Shown one piece after another: positions 38,216 through 46,900 of a stretch of 48,517 bases of DNA. Source of the DNA: Nanobdellota archaeon (GTDB lineage Archaea > Nanobdellota > Nanobdellia > Parvarchaeales > Parvarchaeaceae); contig JAKAVT010000007.1 of assembly GCA_021817165.1 (NCBI GenBank), forward strand, positions 1 to 48,517. Reading direction: 5' to 3'. The translations under genes were made by a program, and so were the position numbers. Position 1 is the first letter of the stretch. Each line of letters opens with the position of its first letter. The notes below the pieces were generated by a model. It made no database searches. It was not told the origin of the DNA and saw only the letters and a list, made by a program, of their open reading frames with translations.

Positions 38216-38836
38216 ATGAGCATAGTAAAAACAGGGACCACGACATTGGGATTAGTGTACAAAGACGGAGTAGTGTTAGCTGCCGATAGAAGAGCGACTG
38301 CAGACCATATAGTTGCAAACAAAAACGCGGAAAAGGTGATGGCGATAAGCGACAAGATAGGGATAACCACTGCAGGCATGGTAGCAGACCTTCAGGCAAT
38401 GGTAAGACTTATGCGTTCTGAGCTTACTTTATACGAGATAAGATCCGGCTCTAAGCTTGACACCGATGGGGCGGTCAGCCTGCTGAGCGCAATACTTTTC
38501 AATAAAAGACTTTCTTTGAACTTGATTTACGGCGAGTTTATAATCGGAGGATATGACAACGAGCCTAAGCTTTTCTCGATAGACGAAGCAGGCGGACAGG
38601 GTAAGGATAAATTCACAGTCACAGGCAGCGGAGGGATATTCGCACTGGGAGTACTGGAAGGAGATTACAAGGACAACATGAGCGAGGAAGAAGCTGTCAA
38701 ACTGGCATACAAGGCAATATCCTCTTCGATAAGGAGAGACGTTTACACTGGAGAGGGTATAGACATAGCAGTAATAAACAAGAAAGGCTACAAGAAACTT
38801 TCAGACGAAGAGATACAGAAAACAGTAAGCAAGTGA
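38216..38836 (+). CDS. psmB: proteasome beta subunit
   Basis: 'TTTLGLVYKDGVVLAADRRATADHIVANKNAEKV' with predicted catalytic Thr after a short propeptide. Confidence 0.96.
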   Translation: MSIVKTGTTTLGLVYKDGVVLAADRRATADHIVANKNAEKVMAISDKIGITTAGMVADLQAMVRLMRSELTLYEIRSGSKLDTDGAVSLLSAILFNKRLSLNLIYGEFIIGGYDNEPKLFSIDEAGGQGKDKFTVTGSGGIFALGVLEGDYKDNMSEEEAVKLAYKAISSSIRRDVYTGEGIDIAVINKKGYKKLSDEEIQKTVSK

Positions 38837-38910
38837 CGATGAATCGCTTGTAATTTATCTTATGCAGGATAATAAGTCATACTGGAATTTTAGCTTGAGG
38901 TAAATAACTT

Positions 38911-40809
38911 ATGGTTAATATGGACATAAAAAAAGAAATAATGGAGTTTATAGCGGATAAGTCTCTTATAGAGGACATAAACTTTGAGGTTTCCAACATA
39001 GTGATATACACCAAGAACAGGAATTTCTTTCTTGATAACACGGAGATAATAAGGAACCTTGTCAACAAGGAAAAGAAAAGGGTGGAAGTCAGGCTTGACC
39101 CTTCCCTTCTTTTAAAGGAAAAAGAGGCCGAAGAAAAGATAAGAAGGATGGATTTTGATGAGGCGCACATAACGGATTTCTGGTTTGATGAGCCAAGGAG
39201 CATTGTAACGATAGAGGCAGAGAGGCCTGAAATTTTGTCTGGAGACAGAAAGGCGGGGATAAACAAGATAAAGGAAGAGACGGGCTGGTCGGTCATACTT
39301 GCGCGCTCCCCTCTTATAAAATCCGACATAGTAAAGGCCATAAGGGAAATGCTTTACGACAATTCAAAATTCAGGAGAAAGATGCTAAATGAAATAGGGG
39401 AAAACATATACAATTCTAAATTCGAAGTTGATGACAAATATTGGGTAAGGATAAGCGCACTGGGGGCATTCCGACACGTTGGAAGGTCTGCAGTGCTTGT
39501 GCAGACCCCTATCAGCTCCATACTCCTGGATGCCGGCGTTGACGTGAGCAATCCAAAGGAACCTGTTCCACGGGTGGACGCGCCGGAATTCGACATTTCA
39601 AAACTGGCAGCGGTCGTAATAACGCACAGTCACCTGGATCACTGCGGTTTTCTTCCTGCGCTTTACAAATATGGCTACAAAGGCCCCGTTTATTCGACGG
39701 CTCCGACGAGAGACGTGATGACACTGCTTCACTTGGATTACATAAACCTGGCAAGCAAGACGAACGGGAAGCTGCTCTTTGATGTAGACGACGTAAAGGA
39801 AATGCTGAAGCATTCGATAACGCTACCTTTCCACGAAGTCACGGACATAACGCCTGACATAAGGATAACGCTGCACAACGCCGGGCACATATTGGGATCG
39901 GCGATGATACACCTTAATGTTGGAAATGGCTTCTACAACGTCCTTTACACGGGGGATTTCAAATACGACAATTCAAAGACATTGAACAGGGCAGAGACGC
40001 AGTTCGAAAGGGTTGAAACGCTTATAATGGAAAGTACCTACGGCGGAGATTCCGACACGCAGCCTTCAAGAACGGAAACGGAGCAGTTCTTCCTCGATAT
40101 AATAAGCAAAACCGTAGCAAACAACGGAAAGGTTCTGGTACCAGTACTGGGAGTAGGGAGGGCGCAGGAGCTTATGTTACTTATAGAAGAATGGCAGCGC
40201 TACGGCCTTCTGCCGGAAGCGCCGGTAGTTGTAGACGGCATGCTGTGGGACGTGACTGCGATTTACACGGTTTATCCTGAGTTTATGAACAGCGAAACTA
40301 GGAACAGGATAATAGCGCACAACAACAATCCTTTCCTTTCCCCGATATTCAAACACACCGTAAGCGAAGAGGAAAGACAGCAGGTTTTGTCGGGAGGACC
40401 CGCCATCATACTTGCAACATCTGGAATGTTAAACGGCGGTCCGTCCGTAAGCTATTTTGCAAACCTGTGCGAAGACCCGAAGAACGCAATCGTCCTTGTT
40501 TCATACCAGGGGGTCGGAACCCTTGGAAGAACCATCCAGAACGGCGGCAGGGAAGTGGACATTGAATTGAATGGAAAGCTTAGGCATTTTTCCGTAAGCT
40601 CTCTTGTATACTCAATAGAGGGTTTTTCCGGACATTCTGACAGGAGACAACTGGAAAGGTTTGTGAACGACATCAGGCCTAAGCCGAGAAAGATAGTAAT
40701 AGGGCATGGCGAAGAGGGGAAGATATTAGAGCTGTCCAGCTACATGAGAAAGAGATTCAGGATAGAAACACACGCACCGCACGTACTTGATGCCCTGCGG
40801 CTGAAATAG
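38911..40809 (+). CDS. aCPSF1/FttA: KH-domain beta-CASP ribonuclease (transcription termination factor)
   Basis: N-terminal KH region, 'VITHSHLDHCGFLPALY', 'LYTGDFKY', 'LATSGMLNGGPS', 'IEGFSGHSDRRQL', 'HGEEGK'. Confidence 0.96.
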   Translation: MVNMDIKKEIMEFIADKSLIEDINFEVSNIVIYTKNRNFFLDNTEIIRNLVNKEKKRVEVRLDPSLLLKEKEAEEKIRRMDFDEAHITDFWFDEPRSIVTIEAERPEILSGDRKAGINKIKEETGWSVILARSPLIKSDIVKAIREMLYDNSKFRRKMLNEIGENIYNSKFEVDDKYWVRISALGAFRHVGRSAVLVQTPISSILLDAGVDVSNPKEPVPRVDAPEFDISKLAAVVITHSHLDHCGFLPALYKYGYKGPVYSTAPTRDVMTLLHLDYINLASKTNGKLLFDVDDVKEMLKHSITLPFHEVTDITPDIRITLHNAGHILGSAMIHLNVGNGFYNVLYTGDFKYDNSKTLNRAETQFERVETLIMESTYGGDSDTQPSRTETEQFFLDIISKTVANNGKVLVPVLGVGRAQELMLLIEEWQRYGLLPEAPVVVDGMLWDVTAIYTVYPEFMNSETRNRIIAHNNNPFLSPIFKHTVSEEERQQVLSGGPAIILATSGMLNGGPSVSYFANLCEDPKNAIVLVSYQGVGTLGRTIQNGGREVDIELNGKLRHFSVSSLVYSIEGFSGHSDRRQLERFVNDIRPKPRKIVIGHGEEGKILELSSYMRKRFRIETHAPHVLDALRLK

Positions 40810-40810
40810 C

Positions 40811-41335
40811 TCAATTCAACGCTTTCTGAATGTACAGGCGATAAACGGATTCCAATGCTTCCACATAGGAGGAAAGCAGCCTTGATTTTCCATCTGTCGA
40901 GCCGCCGAAATCGTATTTGACTGAAATGCCGTCGGAATTGACATTAGCAAGGAACTCCACGACCAATTCGTTGTACACAAAATCCTGCAATAGCCTGTTG
41001 TCGATAAGCATGCTCTCAAGGTGTTTTACCTTTTTGTAGTGGTTTCCAAAAAGCCTTTTGTCAACGTAATCCCTGTTCATGTCAAACCAGTACCTAAGCA
41101 GTGCCCTTCCTCCGTTTTTCCCGTTTATGTACCTTATGTCGTCGTCTGCTTCCCTAAAATCGCCGTACCTTTTTCCGGTAGGATCTAAAGGATCGTAAAA
41201 ATTCCCGTAATTTTTATACGCCCTTAGATACACGTTAAAAATCCCGTAACCAAGGCCGAAAAACTGCGTTTTTATCTGCGAGTTGGACAGCAATTCCTCT
41301 AGCTTTTCCATGTTTAACGGCTCTTCCATTTTCAA
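40811..41335 (-). CDS. uncharacterised protein, paralogue B of tandem pair
   Basis: 'LEELLSNSQIKTQFFGLGYGIFNVYLRAYKNYGNF...KRLFGNHYKKVKHLESMLIDN' parallels the upstream gene. Confidence 0.75.
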   Translation of the reverse strand: MKMEEPLNMEKLEELLSNSQIKTQFFGLGYGIFNVYLRAYKNYGNFYDPLDPTGKRYGDFREADDDIRYINGKNGGRALLRYWFDMNRDYVDKRLFGNHYKKVKHLESMLIDNRLLQDFVYNELVVEFLANVNSDGISVKYDFGGSTDGKSRLLSSYVEALESVYRLYIQKALN

Positions 41336-41859
41336 CGGTTATTCACCTCATAGAGCAGTTCTACGACCTTTCCAAATATCCATATAAGCTCCTCGTCTTT
41401 TTCCTTGGGCATGAACCTCCTCCGGCCTATATAGAAAAAATCATCGCCTTCCGCTTCCATGAGCGAATCTTTAAACTGCGCGTTCATGAAGTTGCTGTAA
41501 AGAGAATCGTATCCGCTCTTTCCGAATTTTTCAAGTAATTTGTTTTTCAGCCCCATTATCCTTTCATACTCTTCTCCAAAAATCGCCTTTGGCCGGTAAT
41601 CCTTGGAATCGGAAAGATATTTGTACATTGTTCTTCGATAAATTCCGTTCTTTTCTGACAGCTCTTCCGCTATTTCATCGAATTCCTGTTTTTTCTCTAC
41701 TGGAAACATCTTCCTTGTTTTTTCGTCGAACTTGCCCTCCTCGTACATGTCTGACAAAAAAGAGAAAACGTTGTACCCGAGAGAATCCACCTGTTTCTTG
41801 AACTGACTCTGTGAAAGAAATATCTCCAGCGTGCTGTCAGCTTTGGGAAGACCTTCCAT
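41332..41859 (-). CDS. uncharacterised protein, paralogue A of tandem pair
   Basis: 'LEIFLSQSQFKKQVDSLGYNVFSFLSDMYEEGKF...KAIFGEEYERIMGLKNKLLEKF'; overlaps paralogue B start by 4 nt. Confidence 0.75.
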   Translation of the reverse strand: MEGLPKADSTLEIFLSQSQFKKQVDSLGYNVFSFLSDMYEEGKFDEKTRKMFPVEKKQEFDEIAEELSEKNGIYRRTMYKYLSDSKDYRPKAIFGEEYERIMGLKNKLLEKFGKSGYDSLYSNFMNAQFKDSLMEAEGDDFFYIGRRRFMPKEKDEELIWIFGKVVELLYEVNNR

Positions 41860-41944
41860 CTATTATTATATGAATGAAGAACCAATAAGTACTTTTTCCC
41901 AGAATCCATTAAACATTTTTATTGTAAAACTTCCATTATAAGCA

Positions 41945-42511
41945 GTGAAAAAAGACGTTTTGATTATTGGTTTGTCTTCTCTGCCTGGAGGTGGAAAGGA
42001 TTACATAGCTGACATTCTGACCAAGAAATACGGCTTTTACAAGATTTCCCCGGGTGACATAATAAGGGAAAAGCTTTCCAGGATGAAGAAAGGCAAGATT
42101 TCGAGGGAAGAGCAGCAGAAACTGCAGGATATACTTCGGAAAAGGTATGGAAAGGACTACGTGATGGAACTGTGCCTGAAAAGGATAAAAAGCATCAAAA
42201 AGGACAGGATTGCAATAGCGGGTATACGCTTTCCAAACGACATTCGTTTCTTTAAACGGCAGAAAGATATAAGGTTCTACAACATATTCGTTTATGCGCC
42301 GGTAAAGATAAGATTCAAAAGAACCATGGACAGGAAAAGGATTGACGCTCCTGCATCTTACAAAGAATTCCTGAAAGGAGATAGGAACGAAAGAAAGATA
42401 TTCAACCTAAAGGAAACGGAAAAACTATCGGATTTTAAGCTTGAAAACAGTGAAAATGAATCTGTAGAATTGGAGAAAAAAATAAAAAATATAATTGAAA
42501 AAACAATGTGA
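41945..42511 (+). CDS. P-loop nucleotide/dephospho-CoA kinase-like protein (COG0237-like)
   Basis: GTG start; 'IIGLSSLPGGGKDYIADILTKKYGFYKISPGDIIREKL' (Walker A GxPGGGKD), NMP-kinase-like fold order. Confidence 0.78.
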   Translation: MKKDVLIIGLSSLPGGGKDYIADILTKKYGFYKISPGDIIREKLSRMKKGKISREEQQKLQDILRKRYGKDYVMELCLKRIKSIKKDRIAIAGIRFPNDIRFFKRQKDIRFYNIFVYAPVKIRFKRTMDRKRIDAPASYKEFLKGDRNERKIFNLKETEKLSDFKLENSENESVELEKKIKNIIEKTM

Positions 42512-42543
42512 TATTTTCCAAAAGCAGAACTTTTGTTTTTCGC

Positions 42544-43323
42544 TCACTTTGTCAACCTGCTTATAAAATCGGCTATAGAATTAGACAGAATTTTCCAGCT
42601 TTTCGGCCTGAATTGAAACGGTATGTAATTGTTAACTTTCGCTGCGATGTAATCTTCTTTTGTGCTTCTAAGCTTGTCGATTATGGCGGGCAGGGTTTTT
42701 TCGATTACTAACGATTTTCTTTTAAAAAATCTTTCAATTGCATTGTAAAGCTTACTATTATCAGCTATTTGAATGCCGTAAAAAAAATCGTATAGGTCTT
42801 TGCCTTCGGTTCTGTTATACATTGCGTAAAGCTTTCTCGCAAGCAATTCCTCCAATTTGTAAACATAAAGATTATGTACTCTTTCCTGACTGAACGGAGA
42901 AGTTATCTCATTTACCTTTTGAAATGAAGATTTTTCTCCGAATTCGTTAAAAGCAACATCCAAACGGACCTTGTCCAAAAATTTATTTGAGGTTTCATAG
43001 AAGAAGTCAACCTGCCCATAGATCTTCAGAAGCCTTCTTTCCGTTTTAAAAAATTCGTTTGAGTTAGCACGTATAACGTCGATTTGGGTTATAATTGAAT
43101 GTATATCTTTTTTGCCCGTCATTTCAAAGTCTGCGTCTTCCGAAAATCTGGCTTTTTCTCCGAGATAGACCTTGTTTATTGCCGTTCCTCCAGTCAATAT
43201 AAACATTTCATTGCCATACATAGAAACGTACTGCAAAAGCCGCATTAGATAGTAATCCTTTACAACAAAATTTAACGGCAATCCTCGCTCAGAAGCAATG
43301 TCTCTGTATATATTATTATCCAT
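42544..43323 (-). CDS. AbiEii/AbiGii-family nucleotidyltransferase toxin-like protein
   Basis: 'MFILTGGTAINKVYLGEKARFSEDADFEM', 'VRLDVAFNE', 'YKLEELLARKLYAMYNRTEGKDLYDFFYG'; start MDNNIYRD at 43323 overlaps the upstream stop (ATGGATAA); listed ORF start is 43356. Confidence 0.88.
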   Translation of the reverse strand: MDNNIYRDIASERGLPLNFVVKDYYLMRLLQYVSMYGNEMFILTGGTAINKVYLGEKARFSEDADFEMTGKKDIHSIITQIDVIRANSNEFFKTERRLLKIYGQVDFFYETSNKFLDKVRLDVAFNEFGEKSSFQKVNEITSPFSQERVHNLYVYKLEELLARKLYAMYNRTEGKDLYDFFYGIQIADNSKLYNAIERFFKRKSLVIEKTLPAIIDKLRSTKEDYIAAKVNNYIPFQFRPKSWKILSNSIADFISRLTK

Positions 43324-44101
43324 AGAATAACCTTCCAAAAAGATCACCATTACCAATATAATTTACCAATTTCCATTTTTTAATAAACTTACCTGCTTTG
43401 CCAGAGCCTAGTTTTGTAATCTGGCTTCCGGTATTTAGCTTACTAAACACGGAATCTGGAATTAAAATTTTCGTTTTTTTGGAAAGCAAATCAAGCAAAA
43501 ACCCAATCTTCCTTGAAAAGCTTGGATTACCGAATTTCTCAACATAAAAAATAAACTCCTTCCAATCAGAAGCGGTTAACTGCAATCTTGATACTGCACT
43601 TAGTATAGTAGAGTATCCGCCGCTTAATTCCGGTCTATAAAAGCAGTCGTATAAAGTTTTTGCCTTCGAAGATACGAAATAATCTTTATACGTTATCATC
43701 CCAGTAGCTCTTTTACCGAGCGAAACCGCCCTTAATCTAATGTTATTTACAGTTATGCTGATGCTTTTTTTAGCTGTGCAGACATAAATTACAGATGGAA
43801 ATTCATCCACTGCACCATACAAATACAATGCTGAGGAAAACCCGATATAACCGTTAAAAATGTCCTGAGCAACAATAAAAATATCCTCTGATACGCGTTT
43901 ATCAGGATAATTTACAAGATACACTCCTCTTTTTAACCGAGTTATCCATCCTTTTTTGGCTAATTTTGACAACATAACTAGTAGGGTTTCTACATTTACA
44001 CCAGCAACTTGTTTGATAAATTGGATGTCATAGATTTTACCAGGTGTTAAGTTAAAGTATACCTTTTGTTCGATATGGGACATCATTTGTTTTTTGTACA
44101 T
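43316..44101 (-). CDS. AbiEi-like antitoxin (wHTH)
   Basis: 'IYDIQFIKQVAGVNVETLLVMLSKLAKKGWITRLKRGVYLVNYP', 'GYIGFSSALYLYGAVDEFP', 'KAKTLYDCFYRPELSGG'; start MYKKQMMSHIEQ at 44101 fits the TATA spacing; listed ORF start is 44182. Confidence 0.82.
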   Translation of the reverse strand: MYKKQMMSHIEQKVYFNLTPGKIYDIQFIKQVAGVNVETLLVMLSKLAKKGWITRLKRGVYLVNYPDKRVSEDIFIVAQDIFNGYIGFSSALYLYGAVDEFPSVIYVCTAKKSISITVNNIRLRAVSLGKRATGMITYKDYFVSSKAKTLYDCFYRPELSGGYSTILSAVSRLQLTASDWKEFIFYVEKFGNPSFSRKIGFLLDLLSKKTKILIPDSVFSKLNTGSQITKLGSGKAGKFIKKWKLVNYIGNGDLFGRLFYG

Positions 44102-44123
44102 AGATAATATATGATTTGTTAAG

Positions 44124-44131
44124 TATTTATA
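44124..44131 (-). promoter_or_regulatory. TATA box of the abiEi-abiEii operon
   Basis: Reverse strand TATAAATA centred about 26 nt before ATG at 44101, as expected for a leaderless archaeal transcript. Confidence 0.6.
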
Positions 44132-44165
44132 GTTATAAAACAACAAGCAAAACCGAATAAAACAT

Positions 44166-44864
44166 TCAACTTTCCTTCTCAACCTTTACGGCTTTTTCAA
44201 TGTTCAGGTAAGCCTTTCCTTTGTCTCTTACTATGCTGCTTTTTTCTATCTTTATTCTATATTTAAAATTTGGCCCGTCCAGAACTGCAGTCTCTGCTTC
44301 TCCGCCTTCAAATCCCAAGTTAAACCTGTATTTTCTGCTTAAATTTATCAGCTTTGCAAGGTTTTCACTGTCTATCTCCTTACCAAGCCAGCTTTCATCC
44401 AGTCCATCTGCGGAAACAGACACTATCATTGCATGAAAACCATTTTTTATTAAATCATTGAGATATTTTTCAATATCAATATGCCACAGCGGGGTTATAG
44501 AAGCCAGCTTTAAACCTTCAAGTATTGCATTTATCCTATTGTACTGGTATTCACTTGCAAGCGCCCCGCTAACTATTCCTTCTATGCCGTATCTTTCCTT
44601 TATATCCGATATAAAATCCCTTAAATCCAAAAGCTCCTCCTCTTTTACTCCCTCCGTCTTGTGTCTTTCCAAAGGTATTGAAAGGGCACCGGCCTGCATT
44701 TCAAGAAGTTTATCCCCAACGGTATGAAACATGTATGAATCTTTGTTTTCCGAGTACATGTTCATCAGACAAACTACCTCATTCTCTTTTCCTGCCAAAA
44801 ATGCGGAATAAGTCGAATCCTTCCCCCCTGTGAACAAAGCTCCTACTTTCATATAATTATTCAA
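44166..44864 (-). CDS. dph6: diphthine--ammonia ligase (Dph6, ATP pyrophosphatase)
   Basis: 'KVGALFTGGKDSTYSAFLAGKE', 'GIVSGALASEYQYNRI', 'PLWHID', 'GFEGGEAETAVLDGPNFK'. Confidence 0.93.
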   Translation of the reverse strand: MNNYMKVGALFTGGKDSTYSAFLAGKENEVVCLMNMYSENKDSYMFHTVGDKLLEMQAGALSIPLERHKTEGVKEEELLDLRDFISDIKERYGIEGIVSGALASEYQYNRINAILEGLKLASITPLWHIDIEKYLNDLIKNGFHAMIVSVSADGLDESWLGKEIDSENLAKLINLSRKYRFNLGFEGGEAETAVLDGPNFKYRIKIEKSSIVRDKGKAYLNIEKAVKVEKES

Positions 44865-44900
44865 ATTAAGTTATATATTACCGTTCCATTTAATAATATT

Positions 44901-45461
44901 ATGATGAAGCAGTTCATGCTAGCCAACGAGAAGGTAATAAGATCGGAAAAGCCGTCGATACTCGGACAGAAAGAGTTTTGGAGGGGCGTGTGGCTTATAG
45001 TCCTTTCTATCGTAATATTTGCAGCCTTGTCTATATTTGAACCTTCTTATGATCTGTCCTTTTCTGCCGCTCTTTCCTATGTTGGAATAAAGAACATGCC
45101 TGTTATTGGCCCGCTCCCAATTATTTCAACGGTTTTGGAGATTATAGGTATAATATATATACTAATTTCTGAGCTGCAGGTCTACTTTATAGAATATATG
45201 ATAACAAATTCCAGAGTGATAATACAAAAAGGTGTAATAGCAAAGGACACAAACATAATATTGCCTTCGAAGATAAGTGATGTTTCGGTTGACATAAGCA
45301 TTTTAGACAGAATACTTAAACTAGGAAAGGTTGTTATAAGACCGGAAGAACAGGGCAGACCTAACATCGTTCTCCGCGGCATAAAAGACCCTTATTCCTT
45401 TCAGGGTGCAGTTCTGAAGCTTATAGGCAACGTTACATACCAGAATCCGAATGGAAGCTGA
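44901..45461 (+). CDS. bacterial-PH-like (bPH2) domain membrane protein
   Basis: Two TM segments, then 'YFIEYMITNSRVIIQKGVIAKDTNIILPSKISDVSVDISILDRILKLGKVVIR'. Confidence 0.85.
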   Translation: MMKQFMLANEKVIRSEKPSILGQKEFWRGVWLIVLSIVIFAALSIFEPSYDLSFSAALSYVGIKNMPVIGPLPIISTVLEIIGIIYILISELQVYFIEYMITNSRVIIQKGVIAKDTNIILPSKISDVSVDISILDRILKLGKVVIRPEEQGRPNIVLRGIKDPYSFQGAVLKLIGNVTYQNPNGS

Positions 45462-46014
45462 AGTTTTGACCAGACAGGCGGGTTTCTTTATTTCTGCCCT
45501 CACTACCATTTCCTTAGCTTTGCTTTCTATTGAATTCATATCGGATTACAAACTCTCCTTCTTTCCCTTCTCGTTTATAATTGTCCTGTATCTTGCAGGT
45601 CTTTACCTTAGAAACAATTTCTGGAGAAAGGCATGGAAAAACGACAAGAAAACGCTTTTCAGGTACTCAAACATAATAATATGGGTTCTTGGGATAGCGT
45701 TGATAGCAGTCTTCATTTACTTTGGAAACAGCCAAATTATTGTGTATCCATTAAGCCACTACGCCTTTAATGTTTATCTCCTTCTGATTGCATTTATATG
45801 GACCGGATATTCTGCTTTGGAGCTTTATATGGTAAATGGGATTAGTTCGTTGACAAAATACAAAAACGCCAATTATCTTGCTATAGCTGCGATTATTTTA
45901 GTAGATCTGTCATTTCTGGTAATGAATCGTTTCGTTTATCTTCTTCCAATATCTTTGGTATTGCTGTCTGCATCAACTATTGTTTCTGGAATTAGAGTAG
46001 AGAAGATTTATTAA
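45451..46014 (+). CDS. multi-TM membrane protein, unknown function
   Basis: 187 aa, about 6 hydrophobic segments; overlaps the bPH2 gene by 11 nt. Confidence 0.72.
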   Translation: MEAEVLTRQAGFFISALTTISLALLSIEFISDYKLSFFPFSFIIVLYLAGLYLRNNFWRKAWKNDKKTLFRYSNIIIWVLGIALIAVFIYFGNSQIIVYPLSHYAFNVYLLLIAFIWTGYSALELYMVNGISSLTKYKNANYLAIAAIILVDLSFLVMNRFVYLLPISLVLLSASTIVSGIRVEKIY

Positions 46015-46095
46015 AGTAGAATAAAAATCAAATAATTTTTAGATGACTACTGCATTCCCGGCCAATGGACTAATCCTGCTACCAGATGTTATCAT

Positions 46096-46392
46096 TTATA
46101 CTACTCTAGGAGCAAAAGCGCCTAATCCAAAGAGCAATATCACGGGGATAATAAGAATCACTTCCCCTATCAAAAGATACAGAGCCATGCTTGCTATGTA
46201 TTTATCCTTGTCCTTTTCTATGAAGTAAATTATCAAATCTCCCAGCCATCCTAATATAAAAAGAACGCCGAAGACTCTGTCCTTGTCATTCTTGCTGACT
46301 AATGAGTAAATCAAAGCAACCAACTGGCCTATGCCTATGAATCCCAAAAGAATCCAAACCTTGCTTGCTTTCTTGCTTACGTCCCAAACCAT
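46096..46392 (-). CDS. small multi-TM membrane protein
   Basis: 98 aa, three hydrophobic segments, compatible codon usage, sits in own intergenic slot. Confidence 0.65.
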   Translation of the reverse strand: MVWDVSKKASKVWILLGFIGIGQLVALIYSLVSKNDKDRVFGVLFILGWLGDLIIYFIEKDKDKYIASMALYLLIGEVILIIPVILLFGLGAFAPRVV

Positions 46393-46441
46393 ATAATTAA
46401 GATGAATTAACCATTTAAAAGCTTACCCTTTTTGCAAAAAA

Positions 46442-46526
46442 TGCAGAGAGGGGGATTTGAACCCCCGAAGGCCTAAGCCACTGGCCCCTGAAGCCAGCAC
46501 GTTTGACCGAGCTTCGCTATCTCTGC
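46442..46526 (-). tRNA. tRNA-Leu (CAG)
   Basis: Reverse strand GCAGAGA..TCTCTGC acceptor, CTGGC-TTCAGGG-GCCAG anticodon arm, long variable arm TGGCTTAGGCCTTC, T arm GGGGG TTCAAAT CCCCC; no intron. Confidence 0.95.
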
Positions 46527-46677
46527 CTGTTCTATAGAAAGTTAATCTGTAACATTAAATATATGTTTATGCTTAAAATAGGTTTGAAAACATTGCTATT
46601 TTATGGATATCGACGGATTTGCAAATCAAGGATATCAGATATTGGTGTATTAAACAGATTGCAAAAATTCAAAAAAT

Positions 46678-46687
46678 TATTTATATG
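46678..46687 (+). promoter_or_regulatory. TATA-like element upstream of the 15-aa Lys-rich microORF
   Basis: 'ttatttatat' centred about 25 nt before ATG at 46707. Confidence 0.5.
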
Positions 46688-46706
46688 ATGAGTGAATTTT
46701 ATAAGC

Positions 46707-46754
46707 ATGGCAACAAAGAAAAAAGCAGCTAAAAAAGGAAAAAAGAAGAGGTAA
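46707..46754 (+). CDS. 15-aa lysine-rich microORF (MATKKKAAKKGKKKR)
   Basis: ATG-TAA ORF with own TATA-like box and a downstream hairpin/T-rich terminator-like region; not in the ORF track because of length. Confidence 0.55.
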   Translation: MATKKKAAKKGKKKR

Positions 46755-46784
46755 GATCTCTTTAATAGACTAATTATTACCGCC

Positions 46785-46861
46785 AATTCAACCGTTCAAA
46801 CGGTTTAATTCTTCTGATCCTTTTTTATAAAAAGTTTTTTATTTTTTAGTTTTTATTTTTT
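46785..46861 (+). terminator. inverted repeat followed by T-rich tract
   Basis: 'AATTcAACCGTT-CA-AACGGTTtAATT' (46785-46810) followed by 'ccttttttataaaaagttttttattttttagtttttatttttt'. Confidence 0.5.
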
Positions 46862-46870
46862 TCTTTAAAA

Positions 46871-46880
46871 GTTTATATAT
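46871..46880 (+). promoter_or_regulatory. TATA box of the YdcF-like gene
   Basis: 'gtttatatat' centred about 26 nt before ATG at 46901. Confidence 0.55.
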
Positions 46881-46900
46881 TATCCTAATTTAGCTAATAA

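Noticed and set aside
38877-39341. 154-aa minus-strand ORF
   Set aside because: Antisense to aCPSF1; spurious.
46503-46688. 61-aa plus-strand ORF starting in tRNA-Leu
   Set aside because: Starts inside the tRNA gene on the opposite strand and has no recognisable motif; a shorter internal version is possible but unsupported.
46678-46692. 'atgatga' C-box-like sequence considered as a C/D box sRNA
   Set aside because: No matching D box (CTGA) at suitable spacing and no terminal stem; better explained as promoter-proximal sequence.
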